A stretch of 64,000 nt of DNA. Origin: Limonium bicolor (lineage: Eukaryota; Streptophyta; Magnoliopsida; Caryophyllales; Plumbaginaceae). Shown here one piece after another: positions 34,906 through 47,200 of the stretch. Below the pieces are notes generated by a model. That model was not told the origin of the DNA. It did no database searches and saw only the letters and a program-made list of their open reading frames with translations. The number at the start of each line of letters is the position of its first letter. Position 1 is the stretch's first letter. The stretch covers positions 144,328,982-144,392,981 of the forward strand of contig CM041781.1 in the NCBI GenBank assembly GCA_023374045.1, read 5' to 3'. The translations under genes and the position numbers were made by a program.

Positions 34906-36375
34906 TTAACACTTAAAAAAAAAGAAATTTGAATTCTAAGAATGATATATGGTGATAAGTATACCTATGGTAGGGTGGTAATGATTGTGACCCTAAGAAC
35001 TTAAGGGCTTAAGTTAAGTTCAAGTTAAGTATAAATATTAATGTTTAAAGTTAAGCTTGTAAGCTAAATGGCAAAGACTTGAGAGGTTATTGAATGGGAA
35101 TCCTTAGGGACTAAGTGAGTTAAGTAAGGTGCAAATAACTAATGACCTAAAAATGAATGAATGTTTTAGGTTTGTGAATTGGGACCCCGAAGAAGGTTAA
35201 ACAAACAATGATCGACGGTGAACGGTACAATCCTTCTTGTGACCTGCTTGCTAACGAGGTGTCCCTCGGCTTGTGTGCTATCTGTTTACTTGCTATGACT
35301 AAAACAAGATAAAGCATGCAACCGGTTATATTGTTCTCGTTGTGTTTGTGTTGTCTTTACACTAACCCGCGAGACTTGAAATTGCTACTAACCATGTTTA
35401 GTATTACTTACGAGTTAAGAATAAGAGTTAAGTTTGGTGGTTGTTGGTTAATGCCCGTTAAGGCTTAGCTAGCATATGGTGATTAAGATGACTACTAACT
35501 GGAACTTGAGTGAGAAAACCCGGGACTGATCTCCGGTCATGCATGCTAAGGAAAAGGGGGACGGTATCTGAATCAGATCCGCCCTCCGCTTAAGGACTTG
35601 TCTTCGGACTTGTAGCCTAGGGCCGGTTGCCGGCTCAGCTACGCTGGACTCCCGTCCAGAGTAGGTGGCATTAAGATGGTGCGGTGGGATCACCTAAATC
35701 CCAGGTTCGAATTAAGCTACAACCAATCCCTTCCAGGAAAGGTTTGTATACTGAGTTTAAGATTAAGATTGAGATTAAGGTAAGGTAAGGAACTGAGATT
35801 AAAGAAATGAGGACTAAAGGGGGGGGTTACTAACCCACTTGTTAAGGGAACGCTTGAGTCGTTCATTCTTGTGAACTATATATGTTCATCTGTGGTTATT
35901 GTTATTGCACTTCATATTATGCTTGTGTATGTAATCAATTTCCATGCTATCGACAATTAGTCGTCGTAGCCCCGTTAGCTTGGGGGCCATGAGAGGGTGT
36001 ACTAGCATTCGTGCTGACCCCCTTGGGGGCTATTTTTACACTTGCAGGTAAGAGGCCCATGAGGACGCACTACGAGAGTAGGAGCGGTTAGACTTAGGGT
36101 GGGACGTTTATTTTGAGTTCGGGTTGCGCCTGTGCACCCGACTGTTTATATTAAACTGATGTAAGATTGGAATTAGTTTAAGATACTCGTACTCGGTTGG
36201 TTATGGTATTGTGGTTGGTGATGTTTTGAGTTGGATAAGTATGGTAAATGTTAAGGGCCGGTATATTCAACGATCAGACCGTGGCAAGGTCCAGGTGTTA
36301 TTAATTTCCGCTGCGACGTATTCGATTAAGTGTTCAGTTTTGCGATAACCACGATGGCTTTGGATGGGTGTTACA
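34585..36375 (+). repeat. 5' LTR of element C, part 2
   Basis: Continuation of the C LTR after D. It begins with five 62-75 bp GGTCCGACCC units (34585-34905). It carries the GCATGCAACCGG block (near 35310) and a GACCCCCTTGGGGGC hairpin (near 36030) followed by CTTGCAGGTAAGAG, a good splice-donor match. It ends GGGTGTTACA at 36375. Confidence 0.85.
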
Positions 36376-36380
36376 AAAAG

Positions 36381-36408
36381 TGGTATCAGAGCGTAGTTAC
36401 GCTCTGAT
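36381..36408 (+). promoter_or_regulatory. Element C primer-binding site inside a hairpin
   Basis: TGGTATCAGAGC (36381-36392) is five bases past the LTR end. ATCAGAGCGTA (36385-36395) is complementary to TACGCTCTGAT (36398-36408). Confidence 0.85.
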
Positions 36409-36615
36409 CAAGAAATACCGGACATGAGTAACCACCGAGTGAGGATATAAGTTAAGGAATAAGTGATGGGTTAAGGGTGTGAGAAGTTAGAGTGAGTAGA
36501 GTCAGATGACCACTAATAAGTGTGGATCGTCTTTCATCGTCTACGGACGTTATAAATTTACTAACCAAAACAGTGGTGAAGTGAATCGAATCTAATGGAG
36601 TTATGCTTGTTCAGA

Positions 36616-37564
36616 TGGCAGGACGTCCCTGGGGAAGCCGAGGTCGCGGCCGGGGTGAGGATACTTCAGGGATACCTGGAGGGCAGACGATCGCAGAGAT
36701 CGTAGCTGCCGCATTAGGGCATATGGGCTATCAGCCTGGTGTGGGTGCACCACCTCCACCGCCACAACCTAGGGAACCAAACTGGTGAAGAGTCTAGCAG
36801 ATCTTCGACCCGCGCACTTTAAGGGGGAGACCGATCCCGCCAAGCTTGAGGCGTACATCTCCGAGCTGGAGACCGCCTTCGAGACCCTTGATGTCCCTGC
36901 TGGGATCAAGGTGCGCTTAGCTGCTTTCTATCTGAAGGGGGCGGCAGGCGATTGGTTGAAGCTGGTGAGGGCCGAGCATGTGGCCAATCCAGAGTTCGGC
37001 TGGGAGCAGTACACCGCCTTGCTACGAGCAAAGTACTACCCCGCCCATGTCCAGACGAAGAAGAGCGCTTGCAGTTGGATGCGCTTAGGCAGACGGACAA
37101 GATGACAGTGGACGAGTATTACTCAGAGTTCACTGCCTTGCTCCGTCTTCTGCCAGGTCTTGGATATTCTGACCAGATCTTGGTGGATCGCTTCTATGGC
37201 GGGCTTAGCCATCGACTCCGCTACGGCATGGGGCCGACGAGTTACACTACCTTGCAGGTAATAAGAATGATTGAGATTTGAGTAAGTAATGAGTAAGATT
37301 TAGATTATGAAAAATAAGAGTGACTAATACTATGGAAAAGCAGGAGTGCTATCATGCCGCTGCTAAGGTTGAGATAATCGTCCAGCTGAGGGACGAGGAG
37401 AATGCTAAGAGGAAGAGTGCTGGCAAGAGCTCAGAAAGTCAAGGGCAAGGAGGGTACAAGAAACAAAAGTACCAGCCTCAGGCCCAGAAAAATCAGAACC
37501 CAAAGGGGAGGGAGGAAAAAGAGAAGGCTTCGGAAGAGCCATTGAAGCTGACATATGCTATTGC
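36616..37564 (+). pseudogene. Element C gag with one intron (frame breaks)
   Basis: Gag starts at ATG 36616 (MAGRPWGSRGRGRGED), matching gag of A in its Arg/Gly-rich start, Pro-rich stretch and PREPNW. The Retrotrans_gag block KLEAYISELETAFETLDVP follows from 36785, after a one-base change near 36787. Further blocks are DWLKLVRAEHV and, in a new frame, LLPGLGYSDQILVDRFYGGLSHRLRYG to 37257. After the intron, ECYHAAAKVEI resumes, running to SEEPLKLTYAIA at the N gap. The zinc knuckle expected next is in the gap. Confidence 0.8.
37258..37343 (+). other. Short intron in gag of C
   Basis: CTTGCAG|GTAATAAGAATG and AAAAGCAG|GAGTGCTATC border 86 bp. The exon ends equal those in gag of A (intron 3110-3015). 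Confidence 0.65.
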
Positions 37565-38064
37565 NNNNNNNNNNNNNNNNNNNNNNNNNNNNNNNNNNNN
37601 NNNNNNNNNNNNNNNNNNNNNNNNNNNNNNNNNNNNNNNNNNNNNNNNNNNNNNNNNNNNNNNNNNNNNNNNNNNNNNNNNNNNNNNNNNNNNNNNNNNN
37701 NNNNNNNNNNNNNNNNNNNNNNNNNNNNNNNNNNNNNNNNNNNNNNNNNNNNNNNNNNNNNNNNNNNNNNNNNNNNNNNNNNNNNNNNNNNNNNNNNNNN
37801 NNNNNNNNNNNNNNNNNNNNNNNNNNNNNNNNNNNNNNNNNNNNNNNNNNNNNNNNNNNNNNNNNNNNNNNNNNNNNNNNNNNNNNNNNNNNNNNNNNNN
37901 NNNNNNNNNNNNNNNNNNNNNNNNNNNNNNNNNNNNNNNNNNNNNNNNNNNNNNNNNNNNNNNNNNNNNNNNNNNNNNNNNNNNNNNNNNNNNNNNNNNN
38001 NNNNNNNNNNNNNNNNNNNNNNNNNNNNNNNNNNNNNNNNNNNNNNNNNNNNNNNNNNNNNNNN
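37565..38064. other. Assembly gap, 500 N
   Basis: Exactly 500 N replace the stretch from the gag tail to the end of RT. In element A that interval is about 2.75 kb and includes the AlkB exon, so the gap size is probably a placeholder. Confidence 0.99.
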
Positions 38065-40070
38065 CTCTCAGAACCAACCAGCTGTACGCCAAATTCTCTA
38101 AGTGTGAATTCTGGTTAGAACAGGTAGCATTTCTTGGGCATTTATTTCTGATGTCGGGATAGCATTGATCCCGCTAAAGTGGAGGCAGTACGTACATGGC
38201 CGAGACCGAAGTCTGTGACGGATATACGAAGTTTCCTGGTCTAGCAGGTACTACCGACGGTTTGTTAAGGACTTCTCCTGCATAGCAAAACCAATGACAA
38301 ACGTCATCAAGAAGGATACCCCTTTCACATGGACAGGAGACTGTGAGGCAGCATTTCAGAAGCTGAAAGACGCATGACCTCAGCCCCAATCCTCACGATT
38401 CCCGAAGGTACTGATGGATATGAAGTCTACTGTGATGCATCCGGTATGGGTATGGGATGTGTCCTCATGCAGCACGGGAAGGTCGTCGCCTATGCCTCCC
38501 GACTGCTGAAGAAGCACGAAGAGCACTACCCCACACATGATCTTGAGCTAGGAGCAGTCGTATTTGCACTCAAAATCTAGCGCCATTACCTTTATGGTTC
38601 GCAGATCACCATCTACTCCGATCACAAAAGCTTAAGGTATGTCTTCACCTAGAAAAAACTGAATATGAGACAGCGCAGATGGATGGAGTTCCTCAAGGAT
38701 TATGATATCAATCTTCAGTAAGGAGGGCAAAGCCAATGTAGTTGCCGATGCACTTAGCCGCAGAGCTCACACATTGCATACACTCATAGCAGGCACCAGC
38801 CTAGTTGAAGAAGTACGTAATGCTCAGCAGAACGACAGAGTAATGGCTGATATTAGACGGAAGTTAGTCGATGGCACATTATATAAGAAGAAATATGACT
38901 ACCAGCTTCATGAGGATGGTCTGATACGTGTGAATGGCAGATTATGTATTCCCCACGAGAGCGCAGAGCTCAAGGAGCGCATAATGAGAGAGTCTCATTC
39001 TTCTACTACTTCTATTCACCCGGAGCTTCAAAAATGTACAAAGACATGAAGCGATACTTTTGGTGGGTTGGCATGAAGAACGACGTCTTGAACTTCGTTA
39101 TCAGATGCCTCACCTGTCAGAAAATAAAATTTGAACACCGAAAAATGGAGGCACAGTGCAGCCAATGCCTATCCCAGAGTGGAAATTCTATGATCTATCA
39201 ATGGATTTGTAGTTGGACTGCCACCGGCCAGAGGAGGATTGAATATGATATGGGTAATTGTTGATCGACTTACTAAGGTAGCACGATTCATTCCAATGAG
39301 GGACTCATGGAAGGCGTCGAAACTAGCCGAACTTTTTGATAAGGAGATTTTAAGACACCATGGAGTGCCAAAGACAATAGTGTCGGATATAGACACGAGA
39401 TTCCTTTCGAAATTGGAGGGCTTCACGAGAAGGGATAGGCACCGAGCTGAAGCTTAGCACTGCTTTCCACCCGCAGACCGATGGCCAGACAGAGAGAACC
39501 ATCCAAACCCTAGAGGACATGCTTAGAGCATGTGCATTGGACTTCCAGGGCAGTTGGTTGGATAAGTTACACCTCGTCGAGTTTGCATATAATAACAGTT
39601 ATCACGCCTCAATCAAGATGCCACCTTTTCAGGTGTTATATGGTAGACCTTGCCGTACACCGTTGTGCTGGGACGAGTCCAGTGAAGCTTTTATTATAGG
39701 CCCAGACTATTTGCAGCAGGTTCAGGCAGAAGTTCAGCAGATCAGAAAGAATATAAAGGCCGCATAGGATAGACAAAAAGCATATGCAATAACAGACGTC
39801 GAGACCTGGAGTTCGCCGTGGGCGACCAGGTGTTCTTGCGAGTGTCACCGATGAAAGGAATTTTCAGGTTTGGACAAAAAGGAAAGTTGAGCCCGAAGTT
39901 TGTAGGCCCCTACAGCATTAGGGAGCGTGTGGGCCCAGTTGCTTATCGACTTGATCTACCCTCAGAGTTGGGACGAGTTCATGACATATTCCACGTCTCC
40001 CAGCTAAGAAATACATGCCCGATCCCTCACATGTGCTACAGCCGAGAGGCTAGTCTAGAGCCACATTGAG
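38065..40070 (+). pseudogene. Element C pol remnant: RT end, RNase H, integrase
   Basis: After the gap comes the RT segment [16 protein letters not shown]. RNase H follows at 38374-38690 with [32 protein letters not shown] and IYSDHKSLRY, with TAG stops near 38580 and 38652. Integrase spans about 38700-40067: a zinc segment ending RCLTCQKIK, the core with IVDRLTKVARFIPM, TIVSDIDTRF, then TDGQTERTIQTLEDML carrying the catalytic E, and GRVHDIFHVSQL near the end. Frame changes and stops make it non-functional as assembled. Domain identity is clear. Confidence 0.85.
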
Positions 40071-40129
40071 ATCAGTGGAGACCCCTCAGAGAAATCTAGA
40101 CACTAAGACCGAGAGACCCGGAACAAGTC

Positions 40130-40245
40130 AATTAGACTCGTGAAGGTGTTATGGTCAAACAAGATATAGAGGAAGCCACATGGGAGCTGAAAATAAGATG
40201 AGAGATATGTACCCCCATCTTTTCACCGATACTTCGGTTTAGTGT
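40130..40245 (+). pseudogene. Chromodomain-like tail of element C integrase
   Basis: In shifting frames the plus strand encodes pieces such as VLWSNK and EEATWEL, then REMYPHLF-like residues and a stop. This pattern is typical of the C-terminal chromodomain of plant chromoviruses, which targets integration to particular chromatin. Two frame changes break it. Confidence 0.6.
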
Positions 40246-40275
40246 AGGGTACGAGGGCGTACCCTCTTTTAAGGG

Positions 40276-40761
40276 GGGTAAGCGTGTTTCGTTTTGGATG
40301 TTTTTACGTGTGTCACTATGTTGTAATCCTACAACCAATGTGATGGTTGGTAGACTTGGGTGTGAAAATGTTATGTACGTAATGTACGCTTTGTATGAAT
40401 GAATGTTGTGTGCCATGGTTGCACTCTAGCATGGTGTAGCTCATATGAATGAATATGTGTGCTTTGCTTGCACTTTAGCATGTTTAGCAAATTGCTAACT
40501 TATTGCTTGTACGTATACCCCTAAATATTAACGCATAAAATCATGGAATAAAATAACGTACGAACAATTAAATCTAGTACATATATATATGTACGAACAC
40601 GAAAATAATGTACGTAACGTTACGATATGTGACGTTGTGAATAAGTAGCAATGTCGTCACACAACTTCGTAACAAAATAATAATACTAACAATAATAACA
40701 TGATATAATGTATAGTCACACAAATATAAAAATAAACATGTTATTGATTTTAAGAAAAAAA
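40276..40761. other. Non-coding interval after element C
   Basis: The sequence after the polypurine tract does not resemble the C LTR start. It has imperfect repeats of GTACGTAATGTACG and TATGAATGAATGTTGTGTG. I see no gene. Confidence 0.5.
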
Positions 40762-40843
40762 GGGGGGAGCAAAGACGCTCCCTGAGTTTCGAACCCGAGA
40801 CCTCCCGTACTTCCCCCGAGTGCTTAACCGGGTGAGCTGTGCT
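40762..40843 (-). other. tRNA-derived sequence (tRNA pseudogene or SINE head)
   Basis: The minus strand has a box-A-like AGCTCACCCGGTTAAG (40838-40823) and a box-B-like GGTCTCGGGTTCGAAACT ending near 40785, with the spacing of a tRNA. A GGAGCGTCTTTGCTCC hairpin and a T run follow. The acceptor stem does not pair properly, so I do not call a functional tRNA. Confidence 0.5.
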
Positions 40844-41749
40844 CAAATTCAACAACTTATGCCACCGAATTGAAACTAGTAGTTCGTTAACTAAGCTAGC
40901 TAAACAAAAAGAAGGAGAATCAGACACTCGACGCAGTGCCTCTGAAATATCAATTCCTCCACCACCATGACAGAATCGCTACTTATTTTTTTTCTTCTAC
41001 CGCCCATACCTCCTGGTCCTGTCCCAGAACAACAAGAAAAGAATTAACTACCCTGAACAAGATACTCACCTCAGGACATTCCCATCCTCAGTGGCACCAC
41101 GGTCACAGTCAATAGACAACCCGACAGCTCTGCTTATGGCTTCATAGCCCTGTACATCAGAGCCATGTAATGCAAGTTCCCACGCATCAAACCCATGCTA
41201 GTTCAAACTCTCACGAAAATTCCATTGGGACTTGCCACCACTAGTGGCTGACCTGACTCCCGCCGATTTCATAAGGCCATAGACCTCCTCCCTCACTCGC
41301 CTGCCTTACATTGTTCTGCATGGGCAGGAGCAATCTCCACTCTCTCTAATCCTGATGCACAAGGTAAGCTCTACTGAGTCTCGTTTCCTTTCTGTTTTCC
41401 TTGTCCGAGAACCCACTGCTACCTAATCTCCTTGCTCGATTGTTCATGCATGGTTAGAAGTGTAACCAGAGAGCAAAACCCAAAAGAGCAAGTAGCTACG
41501 GTCACCTGCTGTTTTCTCCATCCAAGAACCACCTAGGTAATGTCTTAGAAATGTCTGTCACATGTCCATTGCTTCTGCGGTGCTGATGTTGTCTAAAGGC
41601 TTACACTTCAACACTCTTGCTCATTTCCATGCTCGAATCCATCATGCAGCCCCTGTAGGTTTTACTCCAAAGAGATCCCTGAGTAGAGCTGCAAAACTCC
41701 TTCTGAAACTCAACTAGAAGGTAAGGCTTCAGGGACAAATTCTCCTCTG
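40844..41749. other. Non-coding interval, nothing recognised
   Basis: Moderately GC-richer than its surroundings. Short exon-like open stretches on the minus strand (about 41095-41200) have no recognisable family. Confidence 0.4.
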
Positions 41750-44238
41750 TTCTGTCATGGTTTCCACTGATCAACCAAGCCTAACATCAAAAGGGTTTTT
41801 CCACAGACGTGTTAAGTAACCAAAGTACAAGGAGCCTGGGGACTGCCTGGACCAACGAGAAAACAAAAGAAAGCAACTAGACTAGCACTGGTAAGCCATA
41901 CTAAATTGATTCTGTTATAAAGGAACAAAAACACAGCAACCTGTTAAGCTCTGTTGACCATTACATCGATTTTCTGTAACATTGCCTGTATATATATATA
42001 TTGCGTTTTTAGTTATTGAGTGAGAGTAAGAGTAGTACTTACCTAGTAGCCAACACCCCTACTTAATCAGTAACTAAACTAAGTTGAAACAGAAGAAAAA
42101 AGGAACAAAAACAGATAACATCTTACAAGAATAATTAAACAGTGTAACAGTCCATATATGTACATCTCAGGTTTCTGTTGTAGCTTCGGTGAGTTGGACC
42201 ATGTGTGTTAAGTCCTGTCCTTTAAGTGAGATCATGCTTAACCACCAAATTAGTGAGGAAAAAACATGGGAAACTAAGGATCAAATTAAATAACAGAAGA
42301 AGCACAACAGAAAAGAAGAAGAAAACCACATCAGTTTCTGGTTTCTTTTTCAGTCTTACATTCTGTCAGTCTCAGTTCCAAGCTATGTGTAACAGAGTTC
42401 AGTATATAACTAGAACTGTAGTAACCCACTAAACTACTCGAATTAGTATTGAGAGGAAGTGGAAACCTGATTCAATAACAAACAGAGAATAAAAGAACAG
42501 TTATCAGGTTCATAAATTCATTCAGTTTCAGTTTCTGAAATGGTGGGTTTTTCTGTATAACAACTTCTCAAGGGTATAGCCTGTGTTGCTGTGGTTTTGT
42601 TTTGGGGTTTTAAACCACTGATTAAGGCTTCTAAGTAATCTGGTAAACCATTCAGGAGAGAATGAGAAGGGAAACAGTAAGAAAGGAAAATGCAGCAGTT
42701 CATTTTGTTTCTGTTAATTTCAGTTTTCTGTGTGAAACCTGTTTCTCAGAGGCACTGTCCTTATGTTCTGATGTATTGAGGGTCTAAAACAGCTAGCAAA
42801 CACTAACTAAGTAAGTACAATAAGAAAGTCGAGATAAAAAAAGGAAGAAGAAGAACAGAAGGAAAACATGCATCAGATTTCTAGGTTCAGGTTTCAGTTT
42901 CTTCAAACTCACGCCTCTGTATAACCAGATTTCAGAAAGGCAATAAGGGCTTGTAGTAACTTATTAGTAAAACTACTACATTGCTGTCACCTAGGTCTAC
43001 CTGTAAATGAATAGAAGAAACTGGAAAGAAACAAGTTAAATGACAGGAAAAGGAATATGCATCGGGTTATCAGTTTTTAGGTTGGTGAAGAGTCTCTGGT
43101 TCTGTGTAACAGATTCTTCTGAGGCATTAGAAGTGTAGTGGTGTCTTAGGTATGAGCTAGGAACATCGTTACGGAGGTAAACTAAGTTGGCAAGTCATTT
43201 GAGGATTTAAGAATCGGGTAACTGAGGACAAACAGAAAAGGAAAATAAAGAGAAACTTCAGTCTGTCAGTTTAAGTTACAAATTTTTTCCTGTTTCAGTG
43301 TCAGTTTGTTAAGTCTGTACAATGTTATTCAGAGGAGTTGTTCATGTGGTTTTGGGATTTGTTTTAAGTCAAAGTCTTGTTAACACATAAACCAAGGAGT
43401 AGTTAAGCGGGGGAGGGAAATATAGACAGACATACCAGTGTCTGTTTTCAGTTTTATGCTGTTTTGGAAGTTGTTTTCTGTTCTGTACAGAAGAAGGGGG
43501 TGAATGTTATTGGTGACAGTTTCGAGTTTAAAAACAGAAAGGAAACACTTAACTAGTTAAAGTATACGTAGGGGAGAGATTTGAAGGAAATAAATAACAT
43601 TTAAACAGAAAAGAATCAAGGAGAGGACATGGTCTCATGGGTTTTCATTTTTAGTGTTTCTGATTTCCTGTTTGTATCTGTTCTCTGTCGACTAAATTTC
43701 CACAGTGGTTATCAGTGTTGTGCTGGAGTAATTTGAGTCTCAGACTTGACTAACCCATAAGCCTAAGGGTTATAAGTTGGGAGTATTAGAGAAAACATTT
43801 AGCACCTCAGGAAAAGGATAACTGTAGGAGAATGCAATAAACCGATTGCCTGTTTTCAGTTCTTCTTTCTTTGATTGCCTTGAGGTAGCTGTTTCTGTGT
43901 AGTAATTACAGAGGCTACGTGAGTGTTTTAGGAGTAAAGCTTTTGAGTTTAAACCTAGGCTAACACACATAACTAGTTGGGTAAACACTACAAGAAAGGA
44001 ACAAACATAAATTAAACTAACTAGAAACAAGAAACTCAATGGAGGCATGGAGTTGGTTGTCTCGGTTTCCAACATTATTGCTAATCTGTATAGCTAGGTT
44101 ACAGGAGTATTATGAGTGAGATGTTGGTTAATCAATGAACCCAAAACAGACCTAATTCACCTGATTGTGTGGTGAAGAAACGCTTGGGCAGAAAACAAAT
44201 GGTTAACATACAAAGGAGAGGTTAAGTAAGATTTAAGC
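41750..44238 (+). repeat. Diverged ~190-bp tandem repeat array
   Basis: Landmark strings of the form TCTGTRTAAC...TTCAGAGG recur at about 41975, 42175, 42385, 42553, 42727, 42914, 43099, 43313, 43480, 43677, 43888 and 44080, a spacing of roughly 170-215 bp. Between them are GAAAA-rich and CAGTTTCAGTTT-rich blocks in a constant order. Monomers are poorly conserved. There is no coding potential. Confidence 0.6.
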
Positions 44239-47200
44239 TGAAATACCCCAAACTTATTAAACATGGATTAAATATAAATCACATTAACCAAGACCTAAAC
44301 ATGCCTTAAAAGTCAACTGAGCACAACAGTGGTCAACACAAATCAAGATGTTGCACCCTTTGACTGTTAAGGGTAAATAAATACCCAAATGAACTTCTTA
44401 GGACCTAAAAATTTGTCCTAAGTATATTAACACATTTACAATCGTTGGACAACACTCCAACACAAAGAACAAGCACTTTCATGCTTCAAGGTCAAAAAGG
44501 GCAAAAATGTGCTCTAAGAATACCTTAAAGGTCTAATGACCTCTAAATGATATAAAATTGGATACCATGATCAAATATCATGTAAGGAACACAACAAAAA
44601 CCGTTGTCAAAGAAACCAAGCTCAGAAACACCTTGAGACACAAAATGTGCACTAAAACTCCTTAAAGCACGTTTTTGTGTAATTGTCTTCTAAATTGGTT
44701 TTAATGGGGGCTAAAAGGTTATAAATACCTTTAAATATGATAAAATATCATATTATAACATGTAAGGAGTTTAATTCCAGAAATTTACAAATTTTTACAA
44801 ATTTAATATTAAAATATTAATAAAACCCTAACAAGGGGCCCGCTTGAGTCAACATTGACTAAGAATGGTCAAGAGGTCAAAGTTTGACCCCTTGGACCAC
44901 ATGAGGTCGACATACACAGGCTGGGGGAGTCAAATTTCGTCACTTACTAGCTTAATAAACAAGACTCCACTTGTTCCCTTAATTAAGGCTTACTTTTTGC
45001 CTTTTATTAGTTTATACACTCCACTAGCTCCATTATTTGAATTCTCCAGCTGGAAAAACGTGTGAGGAGCCTCTCCTTTCTTCAATCAGCCGGCTCCTTG
45101 CTCCCTCCTTATCCCCTTGATGAGTCACCTTCAATTATTAGACAATAAACTAATCTAAAGCACATTTTCAACCTAATAATACCAATTCTAGTCACTCTCT
45201 CTCTCTAGCTGCATTCAATTCGATGAAGCAGCTCCTCCAAGCTCTCCCAAGCTCTCTCAACCGAACTTATTGAGTTGGGGAGGTAGATCTAACTTCTAAG
45301 CTTCTAAGGTAATGTTTAAGGCTTGTTTTTGGCTCTTTTTCTTCATCTCTTCACCACCTATGCTTAGATTTCGTGGCTCATCAACTCCTATGGCTTATTC
45401 TCAGTGTTCTAAGGTTAGAACAAGAGCTAAACTCGGTTGAAGCAAGATAAGAGACCAAAGTTTCTCAAAATCTCATTTTAAGGTAAAAAACATACCTTAA
45501 GCTTCTCTACAAGTCATCCGATTTTCTTCCTCTGATTTTTATGAGTTTATACACTCATAATCTTCATATTTACATGTTCAATCAGTTAGTTAGCCATTTG
45601 GAGCAAGGGTGGCCGAGATCCAAAGGAAATACCCTCTTTAAGGCATTTTCCAAGGTAAAACCTAATAACAAGCAGCTTGTTGTTGTCTAGCTATTCCCTA
45701 GCCTTATTTTCTTCTCCTTTTCATGTAGATTCAGTTGGTATACCAAGATCTACAAGGAGTAGCTAGATCCAAGCCAAAAACACCATTTTTGGCATCTTAA
45801 ACAAGGTAAAACTTAGCTATCTTCCAAGCTAATTCACCCACGGTTTTATACCTTGTTCTTGAGAGTGTTTTGATACTCTTTCTCTTCTGGAAAAATAGAG
45901 CCGAAGTAGATCTATATCAACTTGAAGATCTAAGGTAAAAATCCATGATTTTCATGACTTAAATTACTTCTTATGGTTAGATCTTGCTTGGAGACTAACT
46001 AGGCCTTGTTTTTATGTGAAAACATGTAAGAGAGCTTTGGAGAAATTCTCCTTAAGGTGGCGAATCCAACAAGGATCTACCTAAGTTAAATCAAGGTATA
46101 AATCACTTAAACATTAACTTTGCTAAGTTAATATGTTCTTAAACCACTTCTAATTAAATTGCCGTGAGTGAAGGAGAAAAATAAGGTCTTGTTTGACCTT
46201 AAAATGTTTAAGGAATGGTTTAATAAATTTTATAACTAATTAAACAAGCATAAATGTCAAATTTAAGACATTATGTGGAAGTTTGGTAAATAAATGAAAA
46301 TTATATGGGAGGCCAAAATTTATAAGTGTTTTTGGGACATTTATGTGTAATTTATTTTGCAAGCCAATGTTTGTAATAAGGCCATGTATTTTAGGCCATT
46401 TTATTTATGCATTTACAAGCTTTTATTTAAGTTTAGTTGTTATTTATAGATTACCGAAAAGAATGAGGGGTTATAGTGTAATTAAATTAAATTTTGGGGC
46501 TATAGAATGATAAGGACGAAAATTAGAGTTAAAAAGGTGTTAAAATAAAGTTTATAAGATTTTATAAAGTTTTGGGGTTAAATGGTAATTTTTGAAAAGT
46601 ATGGGTACAAACCGTGAATAGAGGAAATTAATGGTCAAGGAAATATTAAGGTGGTCAACCTTGACCATATGGTAGGTTTTGACCAAATTAGATAAGTTAG
46701 ATAACTTATTAAGGTTTTATAATAAGATAAGTATCTTATGGTAATATTTTTATGACATATATGGTGAATATGTTATTACCGAAAATTAAGGGTGTAAAAT
46801 GGTATTTTAAACACCCATGGGCTATTAGGAATTTTTAGGAATTTATTGGAATGTTTTGGGATTAAAATAAACTATATATGTATAATATATAGTTATTATG
46901 TCATTATGACACTTTGGAGAAATATATGTGGTGGTATAGTAAATACCGATTATATATGGGTTAATAAAGGTAATAATAACCCTTGGAGAAATTTGATGAT
47001 TTTTAGAATAATATAAGAGTGTTTATTAAGATATATGTATAATATAGGTTTTAATGAATTATGAAACTATGTGTATAAATAGGGCCAAATGGCAATTATA
47101 GAATAGCACAAGGGCTGTTTCGAAATTTACAAAAAATAACCATAGGTTATACCCTTTTTATAAGTTAGAAATGTATATTAAATGGAATATATAACATGGT

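Larger units (their letters stand above)
20351..40275 (+). mobile_element. Element C: chromovirus-type Ty3/gypsy, decayed, hosting element D
   Basis: The 5' LTR (20351-36375) is split by element D. With D and one target copy removed it is about 4.15 kb, close to LTR A. Next come the PBS (36381), gag with a short intron, a 500-N gap, the end of RT, RNase H, integrase and a chromodomain-like tail near 40135-40240. A polypurine tract TTTTAAGGGGGG lies at about 40263-40274. No LTR with the TGAAATACCCC start follows, so the 3' LTR is missing or replaced. Frame breaks and stops occur throughout pol. Confidence 0.85.

Noticed and set aside
40762..40843. Functional tRNA gene
   Set aside because: Box A- and box B-like strings are present, but the acceptor stem does not pair, so I call only a tRNA-derived sequence.
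41055..41200. Minus-strand exon-like frame with HGFDAWELALHGSD and a GTGAGT donor
   Set aside because: No recognisable protein family, and no neighbouring exon could be matched; it may be chance.
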